DNA of 64,000 bases. Source: Streptomyces antarcticus. Its GTDB lineage: Bacteria > Actinomycetota > Actinomycetes > Streptomycetales > Streptomycetaceae. The stretch is taken from assembly GCF_026627255.1 (NCBI RefSeq), contig NZ_JAPNLM010000015.1, positions 1 through 64,000 on the forward strand, given 5' to 3'. Below are positions 1 through 8,254 of this stretch, piece after piece (position 1 is the first letter of the stretch; each line of letters begins with the position of its first letter). The notes under the pieces were generated by a model, which was not told the DNA's origin, made no database searches, and saw only the letters and a program-made list of their open reading frames with translations. The translations under genes and the position numbers were made by a program.

Positions 1-60
1 CGCCCCGCCCCGGCGGCCGCGGCCCCCACCCCGCCCAGCCCCCGGAGGGACACCGCATGA
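1..60 (+). CDS. possible C-terminal tail of an upstream gene (partial)
   Basis: In the frame that stops with TGA at 58-60 the left edge is open and reads a Pro/Ala-rich tail ending PSPRRDTA. All but the last codon end in G or C, as in real genes here. The stop would overlap the next start as ATGA, the same coupling used by the following pair at 1457-1460. The piece is too short to identify, and in such GC-rich DNA an open frame of this length can arise by chance. Confidence 0.3.
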   Translation, partial: RPAPAAAAPTPPSPRRDTA

Positions 61-1460
61 CGGCGCTGCCCGGCACCCGCACCCCGCCGCCCCCGCCCCC
101 GCTCGCCGGCGGCCACCGCGGCCCGGACGCGCTGCGGCCCCTGCTCGACACCGTCCTCGACGCCCTGCGCACCGGCGCCGCCGAACGCCGGGGACCCCTC
201 CCCGCCGGCGGGCCCGACATCACCACCGCCCGCGTCCGGGCCGCCCTGGGCGACGTGCTCCCCGCGCACGGAACCGGCGACCACGAAGCGCTGCGGACCC
301 TCGTACACGCCGTCGCCGCAGGCGCCGCCGACCCCGCCGACCCCCTCTGCGCGGCCCACCTCCACTGCCCGCCGCTCGCCGTCGCGGCCGCCGCCGACCT
401 CGCCGCCTGCGCGCTCAACCCCTCCCTCGACTCCTGGGACCAGGCCCCCGCCGCCTCCGCAGTCGAAGCCCTCCTCACCCGCGCCCTCGCCGCCGAGTTC
501 CATCCCCGCGCCCCCCACCCCGACGCCCTCGTCACCACCGGCGGCACCGAGTCCAACCAGCTGGCCCTCCTCCTCGCCCGCGAACGCCACGGCCCGGCCG
601 TCACCGTCCTGCACGGCGCCAACGCCCACCACTCCGTGCCCCGCGCCGCCTGGCTGCTCGGCCTCCCGCCCGCCGTGTCCGTACCGACCCCCACCGGCAC
701 CCTCCACCCCGCCGACCTCGCCGAGGCCCTCGCCGCCACCACCGGCCCCGTCCTCGTCACCGCCACCGCCGGAACCACCGACGCCGGCCTCATCGACCCC
801 CTCACCGAGATCGCCGACCTCTGCGACCGCCGCGGCGCCGAACTCCACATCGACGCCGCCTACGGCGGACTCCTCGCCCTCAGCCCCCGCCACCGCCCCA
901 AACTCGCCGGCCTCGACCGCGCCCGGTCCCTCACCGTCGACCTCCACAAACTCGGCTGGCAGCCCGTCGCCGCCGGACTCCTCACCGTCCCCGACGCCGC
1001 CCTCCTCGCCCCCCTCGCCCACCAGGCCGACTACCTCAACGCCACCGACGACACCGAGGCCGGCCTCCCCGACCTCCTCGGCCGCTCCCTGCGCACCACC
1101 CGCCGCCCCGACGCCCTGAAGATCGCGGCCACCCTCCGCTCCCTCGGCCGCGACGGCCTCGTCCACCTCATCGACCGCACCTGCGCACTCGCCGAGGACC
1201 TCGCGCGACTCCTCGACGCCCACCCCGGCTTCGAACTCCACGCCCCGCCCACCATCAGCACCGTCCTCTTCCGCCCCGCCCGCGCCGACGACGAGCAGCT
1301 CGCCGACCTGCGCCGCACCCTCCTCCACGAAGGCCGCGCCGTCCTCGGCCGCGCCCGCGCCGACGGCCGCCTCTGGCTCAAGGCCACCCTGCTCAACCCC
1401 CACACCACGGCGCGGGACCTGGACACCCTCGTCGCCCTCCTGGAAGGCAGCACCCGATGA
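57..1460 (+). CDS. PLP-dependent decarboxylase, DesA/diaminobutyrate-decarboxylase type
   Basis: A 467-residue group II PLP decarboxylase. Visible signatures are the TTGGTESNQ stretch near residue 163, the HHSVPRA stacking-His region, HIDAAYGG with Asp about 266, and VDLHKLGW with the Schiff-base Lys at about 298. GGAGGGA seven bases before ATG 57 sets the start. Relatives decarboxylate lysine to cadaverine (DesA, desferrioxamine) or diaminobutyrate. The stop overlaps the next gene, an N-hydroxylase, as ATGA, the classic first two steps of hydroxamate siderophore synthesis. Downstream acyltransferase and NIS synthetase genes are absent here, so they must lie upstream or elsewhere. The substrate is inferred, not shown. 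Confidence 0.85.
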   Translation: MTALPGTRTPPPPPPLAGGHRGPDALRPLLDTVLDALRTGAAERRGPLPAGGPDITTARVRAALGDVLPAHGTGDHEALRTLVHAVAAGAADPADPLCAAHLHCPPLAVAAAADLAACALNPSLDSWDQAPAASAVEALLTRALAAEFHPRAPHPDALVTTGGTESNQLALLLARERHGPAVTVLHGANAHHSVPRAAWLLGLPPAVSVPTPTGTLHPADLAEALAATTGPVLVTATAGTTDAGLIDPLTEIADLCDRRGAELHIDAAYGGLLALSPRHRPKLAGLDRARSLTVDLHKLGWQPVAAGLLTVPDAALLAPLAHQADYLNATDDTEAGLPDLLGRSLRTTRRPDALKIAATLRSLGRDGLVHLIDRTCALAEDLARLLDAHPGFELHAPPTISTVLFRPARADDEQLADLRRTLLHEGRAVLGRARADGRLWLKATLLNPHTTARDLDTLVALLEGSTR

Positions 1461-2866
1461 CCGCCCACCTCGATGCGCCCCACGACCTCGTCGGAATCGG
1501 CATCGGCCCGTTCAACCTGTCCCTCGCGGCCCTGGCCCACGGCCTGCCACAGCAGGGAGCCGGCGAACTCGCCACCGCCTTCTACGACCAGCGCCGCGAC
1601 TTCCGCTGGCACCCCGGCCTCCTCATCGACGGCGCCACCCTCCAGGTCCCCTTCCTCGCCGACCTGGTCACCCTCGCCGACCCGGCCAGCCCGTGGAGCT
1701 TCCTGAACTACCTCAAGCACAAGGAACGACTCTTCCCCTTCTACTTCGCCGAGCGGTTCCACATCCAGCGCGCCGAATACGACGCCTACTGCCGCTGGGT
1801 CGCCGGCCGCCTCCCCGGACTCCACTTCGGCCACCAGGTCGACGCCGTCCGCTGGAACCCCGAACGCGACCTCTTCGAAGTCGACTTCACCCAGGTCGAC
1901 GCCGACGGCGAAGCCGAAGCCCTCGGCCGCACCCACACCCGCAACCTCGCCCTCGGCATCGGCACCGCCCCGTTCGTCCCCGAACCCCTGCGCCCCCTCG
2001 CCGAAGCCCCCACGGTCCCGGTCATCCACTCCGCCGACTACCTCGACAACCGCGAGCGCATCCTCGCCGCCGGCCACGTCACCGTCATCGGATCCGGCCA
2101 GTCCGGCGCCGAAGTCTTCCTCGACCTGCTCCGCGCCCGCCCCACCGGCCGCGAACGCCTCACCTGGCTCGCCCGCACCCCCTCCTTCGCGCCCATGGAG
2201 TACTCCAAGCTCGGCCTGGAGCACTTCACCCCCGACTACACCCGCTACTTCCACGCCCTGCCCGAACCGGTCCGCGACCGCCTCGTCCCCGCCCAATGGC
2301 AGCTCCACAAGGGCATCGACGCCGACACCATCGCCGCCATCCACGAGGAGCTCTACCGCCGCACCCTGCACGGCGGCTGGCCCGACGCCGTCCTCACCCC
2401 CGGAGTCAGCGTCCGCACCGCCGGCCGCGTCGCCACCACCAAGGTCGAACTCCACCTCGAACACCTCGAACAGGGCACCCGCTCCCGCCTCACCACCGAC
2501 GCCGTCGTCCTCGCCACCGGCTACCGCGAACGCCCCCTCGGCAGCCTCCTCGCCGGCCTCGACCCGTACCTGCGCAAGGACGCCTCCGGCCGCCCCCGCA
2601 TCGACGACCGCCACCGCATGGTCCTGGACCCCAGCGTCACCGGCAGCGTCTTCGTCCAGAACGGCGACCGCCACACCCACGGAGTCGGAGCCCCCGACCT
2701 CGGGCTCGCCGCCTGGCGCAGCGCCGCCATCCTCAACACCCTCACCGGCAAGGAGCCCTACCCCCAACCGGTGCGCACCGCCTTCACCACCTTCGGCCTC
2801 GACCAGCGCGAACACACCCGCCCCCGGCCCGCCGGAGAACTGCTCCCGCTCGTCGAACACCCGTAA
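1457..2866 (+). CDS. SidA/IucD/PvdA-family N-hydroxylating monooxygenase (DesB-like)
   Basis: A 469-residue flavin monooxygenase that N-hydroxylates diamines, lysine or ornithine for siderophores. Residues about 11-22 hold the FAD motif GIGIGPFNLSLA. GSGQSGAEVF near residue 210 is the NADPH motif, and the family ATGYRE motif lies near residue 355. The C-terminus carries HTHGVGAPDLGL, typical of the family. It starts inside the stop of the decarboxylase (ATGA), so the two are translationally coupled. By context the likely substrate is cadaverine or another diamine from the preceding enzyme. A strong hairpin follows the stop. I saw no iron box (DmdR/IdeR site) inside the window; the operon promoter is outside it. 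Confidence 0.87.
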   Translation: MTAHLDAPHDLVGIGIGPFNLSLAALAHGLPQQGAGELATAFYDQRRDFRWHPGLLIDGATLQVPFLADLVTLADPASPWSFLNYLKHKERLFPFYFAERFHIQRAEYDAYCRWVAGRLPGLHFGHQVDAVRWNPERDLFEVDFTQVDADGEAEALGRTHTRNLALGIGTAPFVPEPLRPLAEAPTVPVIHSADYLDNRERILAAGHVTVIGSGQSGAEVFLDLLRARPTGRERLTWLARTPSFAPMEYSKLGLEHFTPDYTRYFHALPEPVRDRLVPAQWQLHKGIDADTIAAIHEELYRRTLHGGWPDAVLTPGVSVRTAGRVATTKVELHLEHLEQGTRSRLTTDAVVLATGYRERPLGSLLAGLDPYLRKDASGRPRIDDRHRMVLDPSVTGSVFVQNGDRHTHGVGAPDLGLAAWRSAAILNTLTGKEPYPQPVRTAFTTFGLDQREHTRPRPAGELLPLVEHP

Positions 2867-2934
2867 ACGGCCCGCCCCACCGCCCGGCGGCCACCGAGCA
2901 CGCCCCGCGACCGGACCACCCCGGACACGCCGAA

Positions 2935-2970
2935 GGGCCGGGTCCCCGCCGAAGCGGGCCCGGCCCCCCG
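2935..2970. terminator. hairpin between convergent genes
   Basis: GGGCCGGG and GCGGGCCCGGCCCC arms fold with one or two bulges around a GAA loop, between the stop of the N-hydroxylase (+) and the stop of the nucleotidase (-). No U-tract follows, as is usual in Streptomyces. It probably serves both strands. Confidence 0.6.
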
Positions 2971-2980
2971 AGACATACGG

Positions 2981-4771
2981 TCAGGCCTGGAAGACGGGCA
3001 CCCCCGCCCGCGTCAGCCGCCAGTCCACGGAGGCGAACGCCGACGGATCCACCGTCCCCTTCGCCTTCACCCACTGGATGATCGTGTTGCGGATCTCGTC
3101 CGAGTCCGCCCACACCTGCTTCGCCCGCGGCACGTGCGGGAAGTTCCCGCCCCCCGACGCCCGGTAGTTGTTCACCGCCAACACGAACCGTGCCGCCGGA
3201 TCCACCGGCACACCCCCGAACGACAGCCCCGTGATCCGCGAACCGGCCGGCTGCGCGATGTCGATGTCGTACGTGAACCCGTACACCGCGTCGTAGTTGT
3301 AGTCCGGAATCCCGTCGGCGTTCGTCAGCTTCGCCGGGTCCACCACGTCACCCGGCGCGGTCCGCACGAAGTACCGCGCCGAATACTCCAGGTAGTCCTT
3401 CAGCTGCGCACCGGTCAGCAGCCGCGCCTCCAGCGTGTTCTCGAACGGGTACAGGCCCGCCGCGTCCCTCAGCGTCACCTGCCCGGCCGGGATCGCCGCC
3501 GTCCGGGAGAAGCACGAGGCCTGTGACAGCACCGGCAGCGCCGCCCACTCCGTACCCGCCAGCGCGGCCTTGACCGTCTCCGCCTGGACGTGGTTGATCA
3601 GGTCGATGATCGCCACGTCCTTGACCGGCCCCTCCGCCGAGGCCATCGCCTGCGTGGACGTGCCGATCACCTGGTTCACGTACGCGACGACCTTGCGGTG
3701 CTCGTCCGACAGCAGCCCGGTGATCTTCCGGTCCTCGGCGGCCTCGTTGGAGTTCAGCACCCTCGCCGCGACCTTCGCCACCGACCAGCGGCCCTTCTCC
3801 CACGTCAGCTCGAAGTCGAACAGCGTCAGCCGCTGACCCCACTTCAGCGGCTCCGACAGCACCACGTCCTTGCCGGTCGCCCGGTTCTTCACCCGGTACT
3901 CCGGGATCTCCGTGTGCGCGTGCCCCACCAGGATCGCGTCGATCCCCGGCACCTGCTCCGCCACCAGCCCCGCGGCGTTCTCCACGTACGGCAGCTGGTC
4001 CCCGTACGAGGACGTCCCGCTCGACCCGGAGTGCGCCGAGACGATCACCACGTCGGCGCCCATCGAGCGCAGCTTCGGCACGTACTTCGCCGCCTGCTCC
4101 TCCAGCCCCGGGAAGGTCATCTTCCCCTGCACGTTGGCCTTGTCCCATATCGCGATCCCCGGGTTCGTCAGCCCCAGCACCGCCACCTTCACGTCCCGGC
4201 CGTGCGGCGTCCGCAACCGGTGCATGCTGTACGGCGGGAACGCCGGCCGCAGGGTCTTCGCGTCCAGCGCGTTCGCCCCGAGCAGCGGGAAGTCACACTG
4301 CTCCTCGAACTTCCGCAGCACCGGAATGCCGTAGTTGAACTCGTGGTTGCCCAGCGCGGCGGCGTCATAGCCGATCGCGTTCATCGCCTGGGCCATCGGG
4401 TGCACCGGGCCCCGCCGCGCCGTGATCGGGTCGACCTTCGCGTAGTAGTACGACAGCTGGGTGCCCTGGATCGTGTCACCCGCGTCGATCAGCAGCGTGT
4501 TGCACCGGCCCTTCTCCTCCCGGACCCGGTTCACCAGGGTGGAGATCTTCGCCAGGCCGACGTCGTTGTGCGCCTTGTCGTCGAACTCCTTGTCCGTGAA
4601 GTAGTCCCAGTTGAAGACGTTCCCGTGCAGATCGGTCGTGCCCATCACGGTGAACGCGTAGGTCCGCGGCCCGGAACGCGCGGCGGCCGGGGTGCTCGTG
4701 GCCCCCGTCAACGCCACGGCCGCACCGGTCGCGGCCGTGGTTCCCAGAAAAGTCCTGCGGTCGAACGCCAT
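2981..4771 (-). CDS. secreted bifunctional 5'-nucleotidase / metallophosphatase
   Basis: A 596-residue UshA/CpdB-type enzyme that hydrolyses nucleotides or 2',3'-cyclic nucleotides outside the cell. ATG at 4771 is preferred because GGGGAG lies just upstream and the protein then begins with the Tat motif RRTFLG, a hydrophobic stretch and an Ala-rich cleavage region. Metal-binding motifs follow in family order: TDLHG, IDAGDTIQGT, GNHEFNYG and LVGHAHTE. A C-terminal 5'-nucleotidase substrate domain fills the second half (FENTLEARLLTGAQL). Longer upstream starts in the same frame would bury the Tat signal. It is divergent from the SIMPL gene and probably works in phosphate or nucleoside scavenging; I could not establish a convincing PHO box. 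Confidence 0.88.
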   Translation of the reverse strand: MAFDRRTFLGTTAATGAAVALTGATSTPAAARSGPRTYAFTVMGTTDLHGNVFNWDYFTDKEFDDKAHNDVGLAKISTLVNRVREEKGRCNTLLIDAGDTIQGTQLSYYYAKVDPITARRGPVHPMAQAMNAIGYDAAALGNHEFNYGIPVLRKFEEQCDFPLLGANALDAKTLRPAFPPYSMHRLRTPHGRDVKVAVLGLTNPGIAIWDKANVQGKMTFPGLEEQAAKYVPKLRSMGADVVIVSAHSGSSGTSSYGDQLPYVENAAGLVAEQVPGIDAILVGHAHTEIPEYRVKNRATGKDVVLSEPLKWGQRLTLFDFELTWEKGRWSVAKVAARVLNSNEAAEDRKITGLLSDEHRKVVAYVNQVIGTSTQAMASAEGPVKDVAIIDLINHVQAETVKAALAGTEWAALPVLSQASCFSRTAAIPAGQVTLRDAAGLYPFENTLEARLLTGAQLKDYLEYSARYFVRTAPGDVVDPAKLTNADGIPDYNYDAVYGFTYDIDIAQPAGSRITGLSFGGVPVDPAARFVLAVNNYRASGGGNFPHVPRAKQVWADSDEIRNTIIQWVKAKGTVDPSAFASVDWRLTRAGVPVFQA

Positions 4772-4899
4772 GCCATCTCCCCTTTTGAGGCGTGAACAAC
4801 GCGCGTAGATTCTGACCCAGCGGTAACAAGCCGCAACACCCCTGCCAGGTTTCGATCCGGTGACCACGCCCGTACGCACGACAGTGCGACAGTGAAGGC

Positions 4900-5604
4900 A
4901 TGACTCAGGACGCAGCGCACCAGCCCTACGGAACCCCGGACGTACCCCGCGTCGCCGTCTGCGGCGAGGCCCGCATCGAGGTCGACCCCGAGATCGCCCG
5001 CATCGGCATCACCGTGAGCGCCCGCGGCACCGACCGCCGCACCGCCCTCGACGACCTCACCCGGCGCAACAACGCCGTCCTCGACCTGGTCAAGAGCTAC
5101 GGCGACCCCGTGGAGAAGCTCGAGACCGGAGCCTTCTCCATCAGCCCCGAACTCACCCGCCACGGCCGCGGCGACCGGATCCGCGCCTACCACGGCCGCG
5201 TGCACATCACCGCGGAGCTCAACGACTTCACCACCCTGGGTGAACTCACCACCCGCCTCGCCGACCTCGAACTCACCCAGGTCGACGGCCCCTGGTGGGC
5301 CCTGCGGCCCACCTCGCCCGCCCACGGCGAAGCCCGACGGCAAGCCGTCCTCGAAGCCGTCCAGCGGGCCCGCGAGTACGCCGAGGCCCTCGGCTCCCGC
5401 CTCTCCGCCCTCGTCGAACTCGCCGACCTCGGCGCGGAGAACGCCGTCCCCTTCCAGGCGGCCGGCCCCGGCGGAGGCATGCGCACCATGGCCTTCAGCG
5501 CCACCGAGGACGCGGGCGCCCCGCCGCTCGACCTCGAACCCCAGCGGCAGACCGTCTACGCCCAGGTGAACGCCCGCTTCACGATGACCCCTCCGCAGCT
5601 CTGA
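4900..5604 (+). CDS. SIMPL (DUF541) domain protein
   Basis: A 234-residue protein covered almost completely by a SIMPL/DUF541 domain (VAVCGEARIEVDPEIARIGITVSARG at the start, DPVEKLETGAFSISPEL further in; ends VNARFTM). There is no signal peptide or membrane segment, unlike the periplasmic members in Gram-negatives, so it is predicted to be cytoplasmic. Family function is poorly defined; members have been linked to oxidative stress and signalling. ATG 4900 has a modest GAAGG upstream. It is transcribed away from the nucleotidase gene and is followed by a 13-bp perfect hairpin, so it appears monocistronic. Confidence 0.8.
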   Translation: MTQDAAHQPYGTPDVPRVAVCGEARIEVDPEIARIGITVSARGTDRRTALDDLTRRNNAVLDLVKSYGDPVEKLETGAFSISPELTRHGRGDRIRAYHGRVHITAELNDFTTLGELTTRLADLELTQVDGPWWALRPTSPAHGEARRQAVLEAVQRAREYAEALGSRLSALVELADLGAENAVPFQAAGPGGGMRTMAFSATEDAGAPPLDLEPQRQTVYAQVNARFTMTPPQL

Positions 5605-5623
5605 GGAACCGTACAGAACGCGC

Positions 5624-5653
5624 CATGGGGGTGCTCATCAGAGCACCCCCATG
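5624..5653 (+). terminator. perfect 13-bp hairpin after the SIMPL gene
   Basis: CATGGGGGTGCTC and its exact complement flank an ATCA loop, 19 bases after the SIMPL stop. A bona fide intrinsic-type terminator for Streptomyces, although not followed by a long U-run. Confidence 0.8.
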
Positions 5654-5668
5654 CACATTCAACAGTTG

Positions 5669-5719
5669 TCAACAACCTTTTTCCCAAAGGTTGTTGAGCG
5701 GACACCTGGAAGCGATTAC
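5669..5719 (+). promoter_or_regulatory. pyk promoter with overlapping 12-bp inverted repeat
   Basis: TCAACAACCTTT (5669-5680) and AAAGGTTGTTGA (5686-5697) form a perfect inverted repeat around TTCCC. The right arm contains a plausible -35 box TTGTTG (5691-5696), followed after 17 bases by GATTAC (5714-5719), giving a start near 5726. The geometry suggests an operator that would block RNA polymerase rather than a terminator. Confidence 0.55.
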
Positions 5720-5750
5720 CTACCCGTTGGTAGGGGAATACGCTCGCCTC

Positions 5751-7178
5751 ATGCGCCGAGCGAAAATCGTATGTACCCTGGGCCCCGCCACCGACTCATA
5801 CGACCAGATCAAAGCCCTGGTCGAAGCCGGAATGGACATCGCCCGCTTCAACCTCAGTCACGGCACCTACGCCGAACACGAGGAGCGCTACCAGCGCGTA
5901 CGCAAGGCCTCCGACGAGACCGGCCGCAGCGTCGGCGTCCTCGCCGACCTTCAAGGCCCGAAGATCCGCCTCGGCCGCTTCCGCGAAGGCCCCGTACTCC
6001 TTGAACGCGGCGACGAGTTCACCATCACCGTCGAAGACCTCGAAGGCGACCGCCACACCTGCGGCACCACCTACAAGGGACTCGCCGCGGACGTCACCAC
6101 CGGGGAGCGCATCCTCGTCGACGACGGCCGCGTCACCCTCGAAGTCACCGCCGTCGACGGCCCCCGCGTCCGCACCACCGTCATCGAAGGCGGCATGGTC
6201 TCCGACCACAAGGGACTGAACCTCCCCGGCGTCGCCGTATCCGTCCCCGCCCTCTCCGAGAAGGACATCGACGACCTCCGCTGGGCCCTGCGCATCGGCG
6301 CCGACGTCATCGCCCTCTCCTTCGTCCGCAGCGGCCGCGACATCGACGACGTCCACCGCATCATGGACGAGGAAGGCCACCGCCTCCCCGTCATCGCCAA
6401 GGTCGAGAAGCCCCAGGCCGTCGAGAACATCGACGACATCGTCGCCGCCTTCGACGGCATCATGGTCGCCCGCGGCGACCTCGGCGTCGAAATGCCCCTG
6501 GAACAGGTCCCGATCGTCCAGAAGCGCGCCGTCAAACTCGCCAAGCGCAACGCCAAACCCGTCATCGTCGCGACCCAGATGCTCGACTCGATGATCGACA
6601 ACTCCCGGCCCACCCGCGCCGAGGCCTCCGACGTCGCCAACGCCGTCATCGACGGCACCGACGCCGTGATGCTCTCCGGCGAGACCAGCGTCGGCAAGTA
6701 CCCCGTCGAAACGGTCCGCACGATGTCCCGCATCGTCGAAGCCGCCGAAGAGGACATCCTCGCCAAGGGCCTCCCGCCCCTCACCGACCGCAACAAGCCC
6801 CGCACCCAGGGCGGAGCCGTCGCCCGCGCCGCCGCCGAGATGGGCGACTTCCTCGACGCGAAGTTCCTCGTCGCCTTCACCCAGAGCGGCGACACCGTCC
6901 GGCGCCTCTCCCGCTACCGCTCGCCGATCCCGCTCCTCGCCTTCACCCCCGACCCGGCCACCCGCTCCCAGCTCAACCTCACCTGGGGCGTCGAGACCTT
7001 CCTCGGCCCCCACGTCGACTCCACCGACGCGATGGTCGCCCAGGTCGAGGAAGAACTCCTGCGCATCGGCCGCTGCGTCCCCGGCGACGTCGTCGTGATC
7101 ACCGCCGGCTCGCCCCCCGGCGTCACCGGATCGACCAACCTGGTCCGCATCCACCACATCGGCGACGCCGTCCGCTGA
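5751..7178 (+). CDS. pyk: pyruvate kinase
   Basis: A 475-residue pyruvate kinase (phosphoenolpyruvate plus ADP to pyruvate plus ATP), final step of glycolysis, cytosolic. The N-terminus MRRAKIVCTLGPA and FNLSHGTYAEHE, the ADLQGPKIRLG motif, the active-site block IAKVEKPQAVENIDDI, MVARGDLGVE and the VATQMLDSMI signature are all present, followed by the C-terminal regulatory domain. Length is normal. The frame is open far upstream, but homology starts exactly at ATG 5751. The ribosome-binding site is poor: GGGGAA is 12 bases away. The gene stands alone behind a promoter that overlaps a perfect inverted repeat, so transcriptional control is likely. Confidence 0.96.
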   Translation: MRRAKIVCTLGPATDSYDQIKALVEAGMDIARFNLSHGTYAEHEERYQRVRKASDETGRSVGVLADLQGPKIRLGRFREGPVLLERGDEFTITVEDLEGDRHTCGTTYKGLAADVTTGERILVDDGRVTLEVTAVDGPRVRTTVIEGGMVSDHKGLNLPGVAVSVPALSEKDIDDLRWALRIGADVIALSFVRSGRDIDDVHRIMDEEGHRLPVIAKVEKPQAVENIDDIVAAFDGIMVARGDLGVEMPLEQVPIVQKRAVKLAKRNAKPVIVATQMLDSMIDNSRPTRAEASDVANAVIDGTDAVMLSGETSVGKYPVETVRTMSRIVEAAEEDILAKGLPPLTDRNKPRTQGGAVARAAAEMGDFLDAKFLVAFTQSGDTVRRLSRYRSPIPLLAFTPDPATRSQLNLTWGVETFLGPHVDSTDAMVAQVEEELLRIGRCVPGDVVVITAGSPPGVTGSTNLVRIHHIGDAVR

Positions 7179-7218
7179 CCACGCCCCGGCCGCGTGGGGC
7201 CGTACCCACACCGGCCGC

Positions 7219-7248
7219 CGCCGCGTCGAGCGCCCGCCCGACGCGGCG
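7219..7248. terminator. hairpin between pyk and the EF-hand gene
   Basis: CGCCGCGTCG and CGACGCGGCG pair perfectly (10 bp) around a 10-base loop, between the convergent pyk and EF-hand genes. It can act on both strands. Confidence 0.6.
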
Positions 7249-7274
7249 CCCGGCTCCGTGCCGGCCCGCCGGAC

Positions 7275-7526
7275 CTACCAGCCGAACCGCCGGTTGACCA
7301 CGGCCGCGAACTCCTCGAACGACAACACCGCGTCCCCGTTCTGATCCGCCGAGTCGAACAGCGCCGACGACGCGTCCACGTCCCCCACACCCCAGAACGG
7401 CATGTCCCCCCGCGCCGCCAGCGTCGGCCCCTTCGAGCGCAGCGCCGTGATCACCTCGACACGGGTCAACTCCCCGTTCGCGTCCAGATCCAGCGCCTCG
7501 AACAGCTTCCGGGCCTTCTCACTCAT
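7275..7526 (-). CDS. EF-hand calcium-binding protein
   Basis: An 83-residue acidic protein with two EF-hand loops. Loop 1 is DLDANGELTRVE near residue 14, a full canonical loop with D, D, N, E, T and E at the liganding positions. Loop 2 is DQNGDAVLSFEE near residue 60, canonical except for Ala at the usual Gly. It resembles small calmodulin-like proteins of Streptomyces that buffer or sense calcium in the cytoplasm. ATG 7526 has GAGGGG eight bases upstream; a GTG three bases earlier is also possible. No partner is evident from the neighbours. Confidence 0.85.
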   Translation of the reverse strand: MSEKARKLFEALDLDANGELTRVEVITALRSKGPTLAARGDMPFWGVGDVDASSALFDSADQNGDAVLSFEEFAAVVNRRFGW

Positions 7527-7554
7527 CACACAGTCCCCTCATCGCCAATGCCTT

Positions 7555-7578
7555 GACCTCAACCTACGCCGAGGTCAT
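7555..7578. promoter_or_regulatory. inverted repeat in the EF-hand / micro-ORF intergenic region
   Basis: TGACCTC (7555-7561) and GAGGTCA (7572-7578) are a perfect 7-bp inverted repeat with a 10-base centre, between the divergent EF-hand gene and the micro-ORF. It overlaps a TTGACC -35-like box (7554-7559), with TACGTT at 7579-7584 as a possible -10 for the micro-ORF. Confidence 0.4.
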
Positions 7579-7589
7579 ACGTTCACGGC

Positions 7590-7694
7590 ATGACGATCAA
7601 GGAATACCCCCAGCAGTAGCAGCTCGCCGCCCAGCCCCTCGGCCACCGGACCCGCGAGGCCGCCAAGCGGGGCGGCGACGGCGACCTCCCGTAA
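7590..7694 (+). pseudogene. 33-codon micro-ORF interrupted by an in-frame amber codon
   Basis: ATG 7590 opens MTIKEYPQQ, then TAG at 7617-7619, then 24 more codons (QLAAQPLGH...GGDGDLP) to TAA at 7692. All sense codons except one (GAA) end in G or C both before and after the TAG, and the TAG sits between CAG codons, so one C-to-T change from CAG would explain it. A -10-like TACGTT ends six bases before the ATG, a leaderless arrangement. It is either a recently inactivated small gene, a nine-residue peptide, or a read-through product. I do not recognise the family. Confidence 0.4.
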
Positions 7695-7698
7695 CCCC

Positions 7699-8241
7699 TC
7701 AGCCCGCCGAGACCTTGGCCGCGAACGCGTCCAGGTTGCCGGTCATCCGCGCCACCCGCTCGTCCACGGTCAGGGACTCCTCGTACCGCGCCGTACGCAG
7801 CTTCGGCTGCCGCTTCCCGCGCACGTACAGGGAGCAGGCGAGGTCGGCGCAGAAGTACGTGCCCACCGTGTTCCCCTCGCGACCCCGGGCCCCCGCCAGC
7901 GGGGCGGCGAGCAGGGTGACCCCGGACGAGGCGTGCCCCGTCAGGCAGATCTGGCACAGGCTGGACTTCAGCGCACTCGTCCGCCCCACGGAGGGCACCC
8001 GCAGGGAGATCCCCAGCGGCCCGCCCTCCCGGGGCAGCACCAGGTGCGCCCGCAGTGGCGCCCCCGGATCCACCCACCCCAGGAAGTCCAGCTCCTGCCA
8101 GGGCAGTTCGGCGAAGTCGAGCGGCAGTCTCAGCCGCGACGCCTCGCCCTTGGTGCAGTTCACGAAGGACGAGCGGATCTGTTTCTCGGAGAGCGGTTCC
8201 ACGGGCGTCGACTCTACGGCCACCATCGATGGCCCGCACAT
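7699..8241 (-). CDS. FBP-type treble-clef zinc-finger protein
   Basis: About 180 residues. The N-terminal half (SEKQIRSSFVNCTKGEASRL, LPWQELDFLGW) and the C-terminal finger (CQICLTG and CADLACSLY, two cysteine pairs about 40 residues apart) match the FBP family, first described as fusidic-acid resistance proteins that bind elongation factor G. It would then act on the ribosome, rescuing stalled EF-G. ATG 8241 has GGGG seven bases upstream; ATG 8226 is an alternative closer to the usual family start. Whether this member gives antibiotic protection is not shown; Streptomyces copies are widespread and often regarded as housekeeping. Confidence 0.8.
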   Translation of the reverse strand: MCGPSMVAVESTPVEPLSEKQIRSSFVNCTKGEASRLRLPLDFAELPWQELDFLGWVDPGAPLRAHLVLPREGGPLGISLRVPSVGRTSALKSSLCQICLTGHASSGVTLLAAPLAGARGREGNTVGTYFCADLACSLYVRGKRQPKLRTARYEESLTVDERVARMTGNLDAFAAKVSAG

Positions 8242-8254
8242 CAATATCCCCGGG

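Noticed and set aside
1031-2860. 609-codon minus-strand frame opposite the siderophore genes
   Set aside because: Gly/Glu/Val-rich composition typical of antisense frames in GC-rich genes; no motif and no ribosome site.
4781-4840. PHO box upstream of the secreted 5'-nucleotidase
   Set aside because: GTTACCGCTGG and GTTCACG occur on the - strand but not as properly spaced 11-bp direct repeats.
5669-5697. Inverted repeat before pyk as the SIMPL terminator
   Set aside because: A better terminator lies at 5624-5653, and this repeat overlaps the pyk -35 box, so an operator is more likely.
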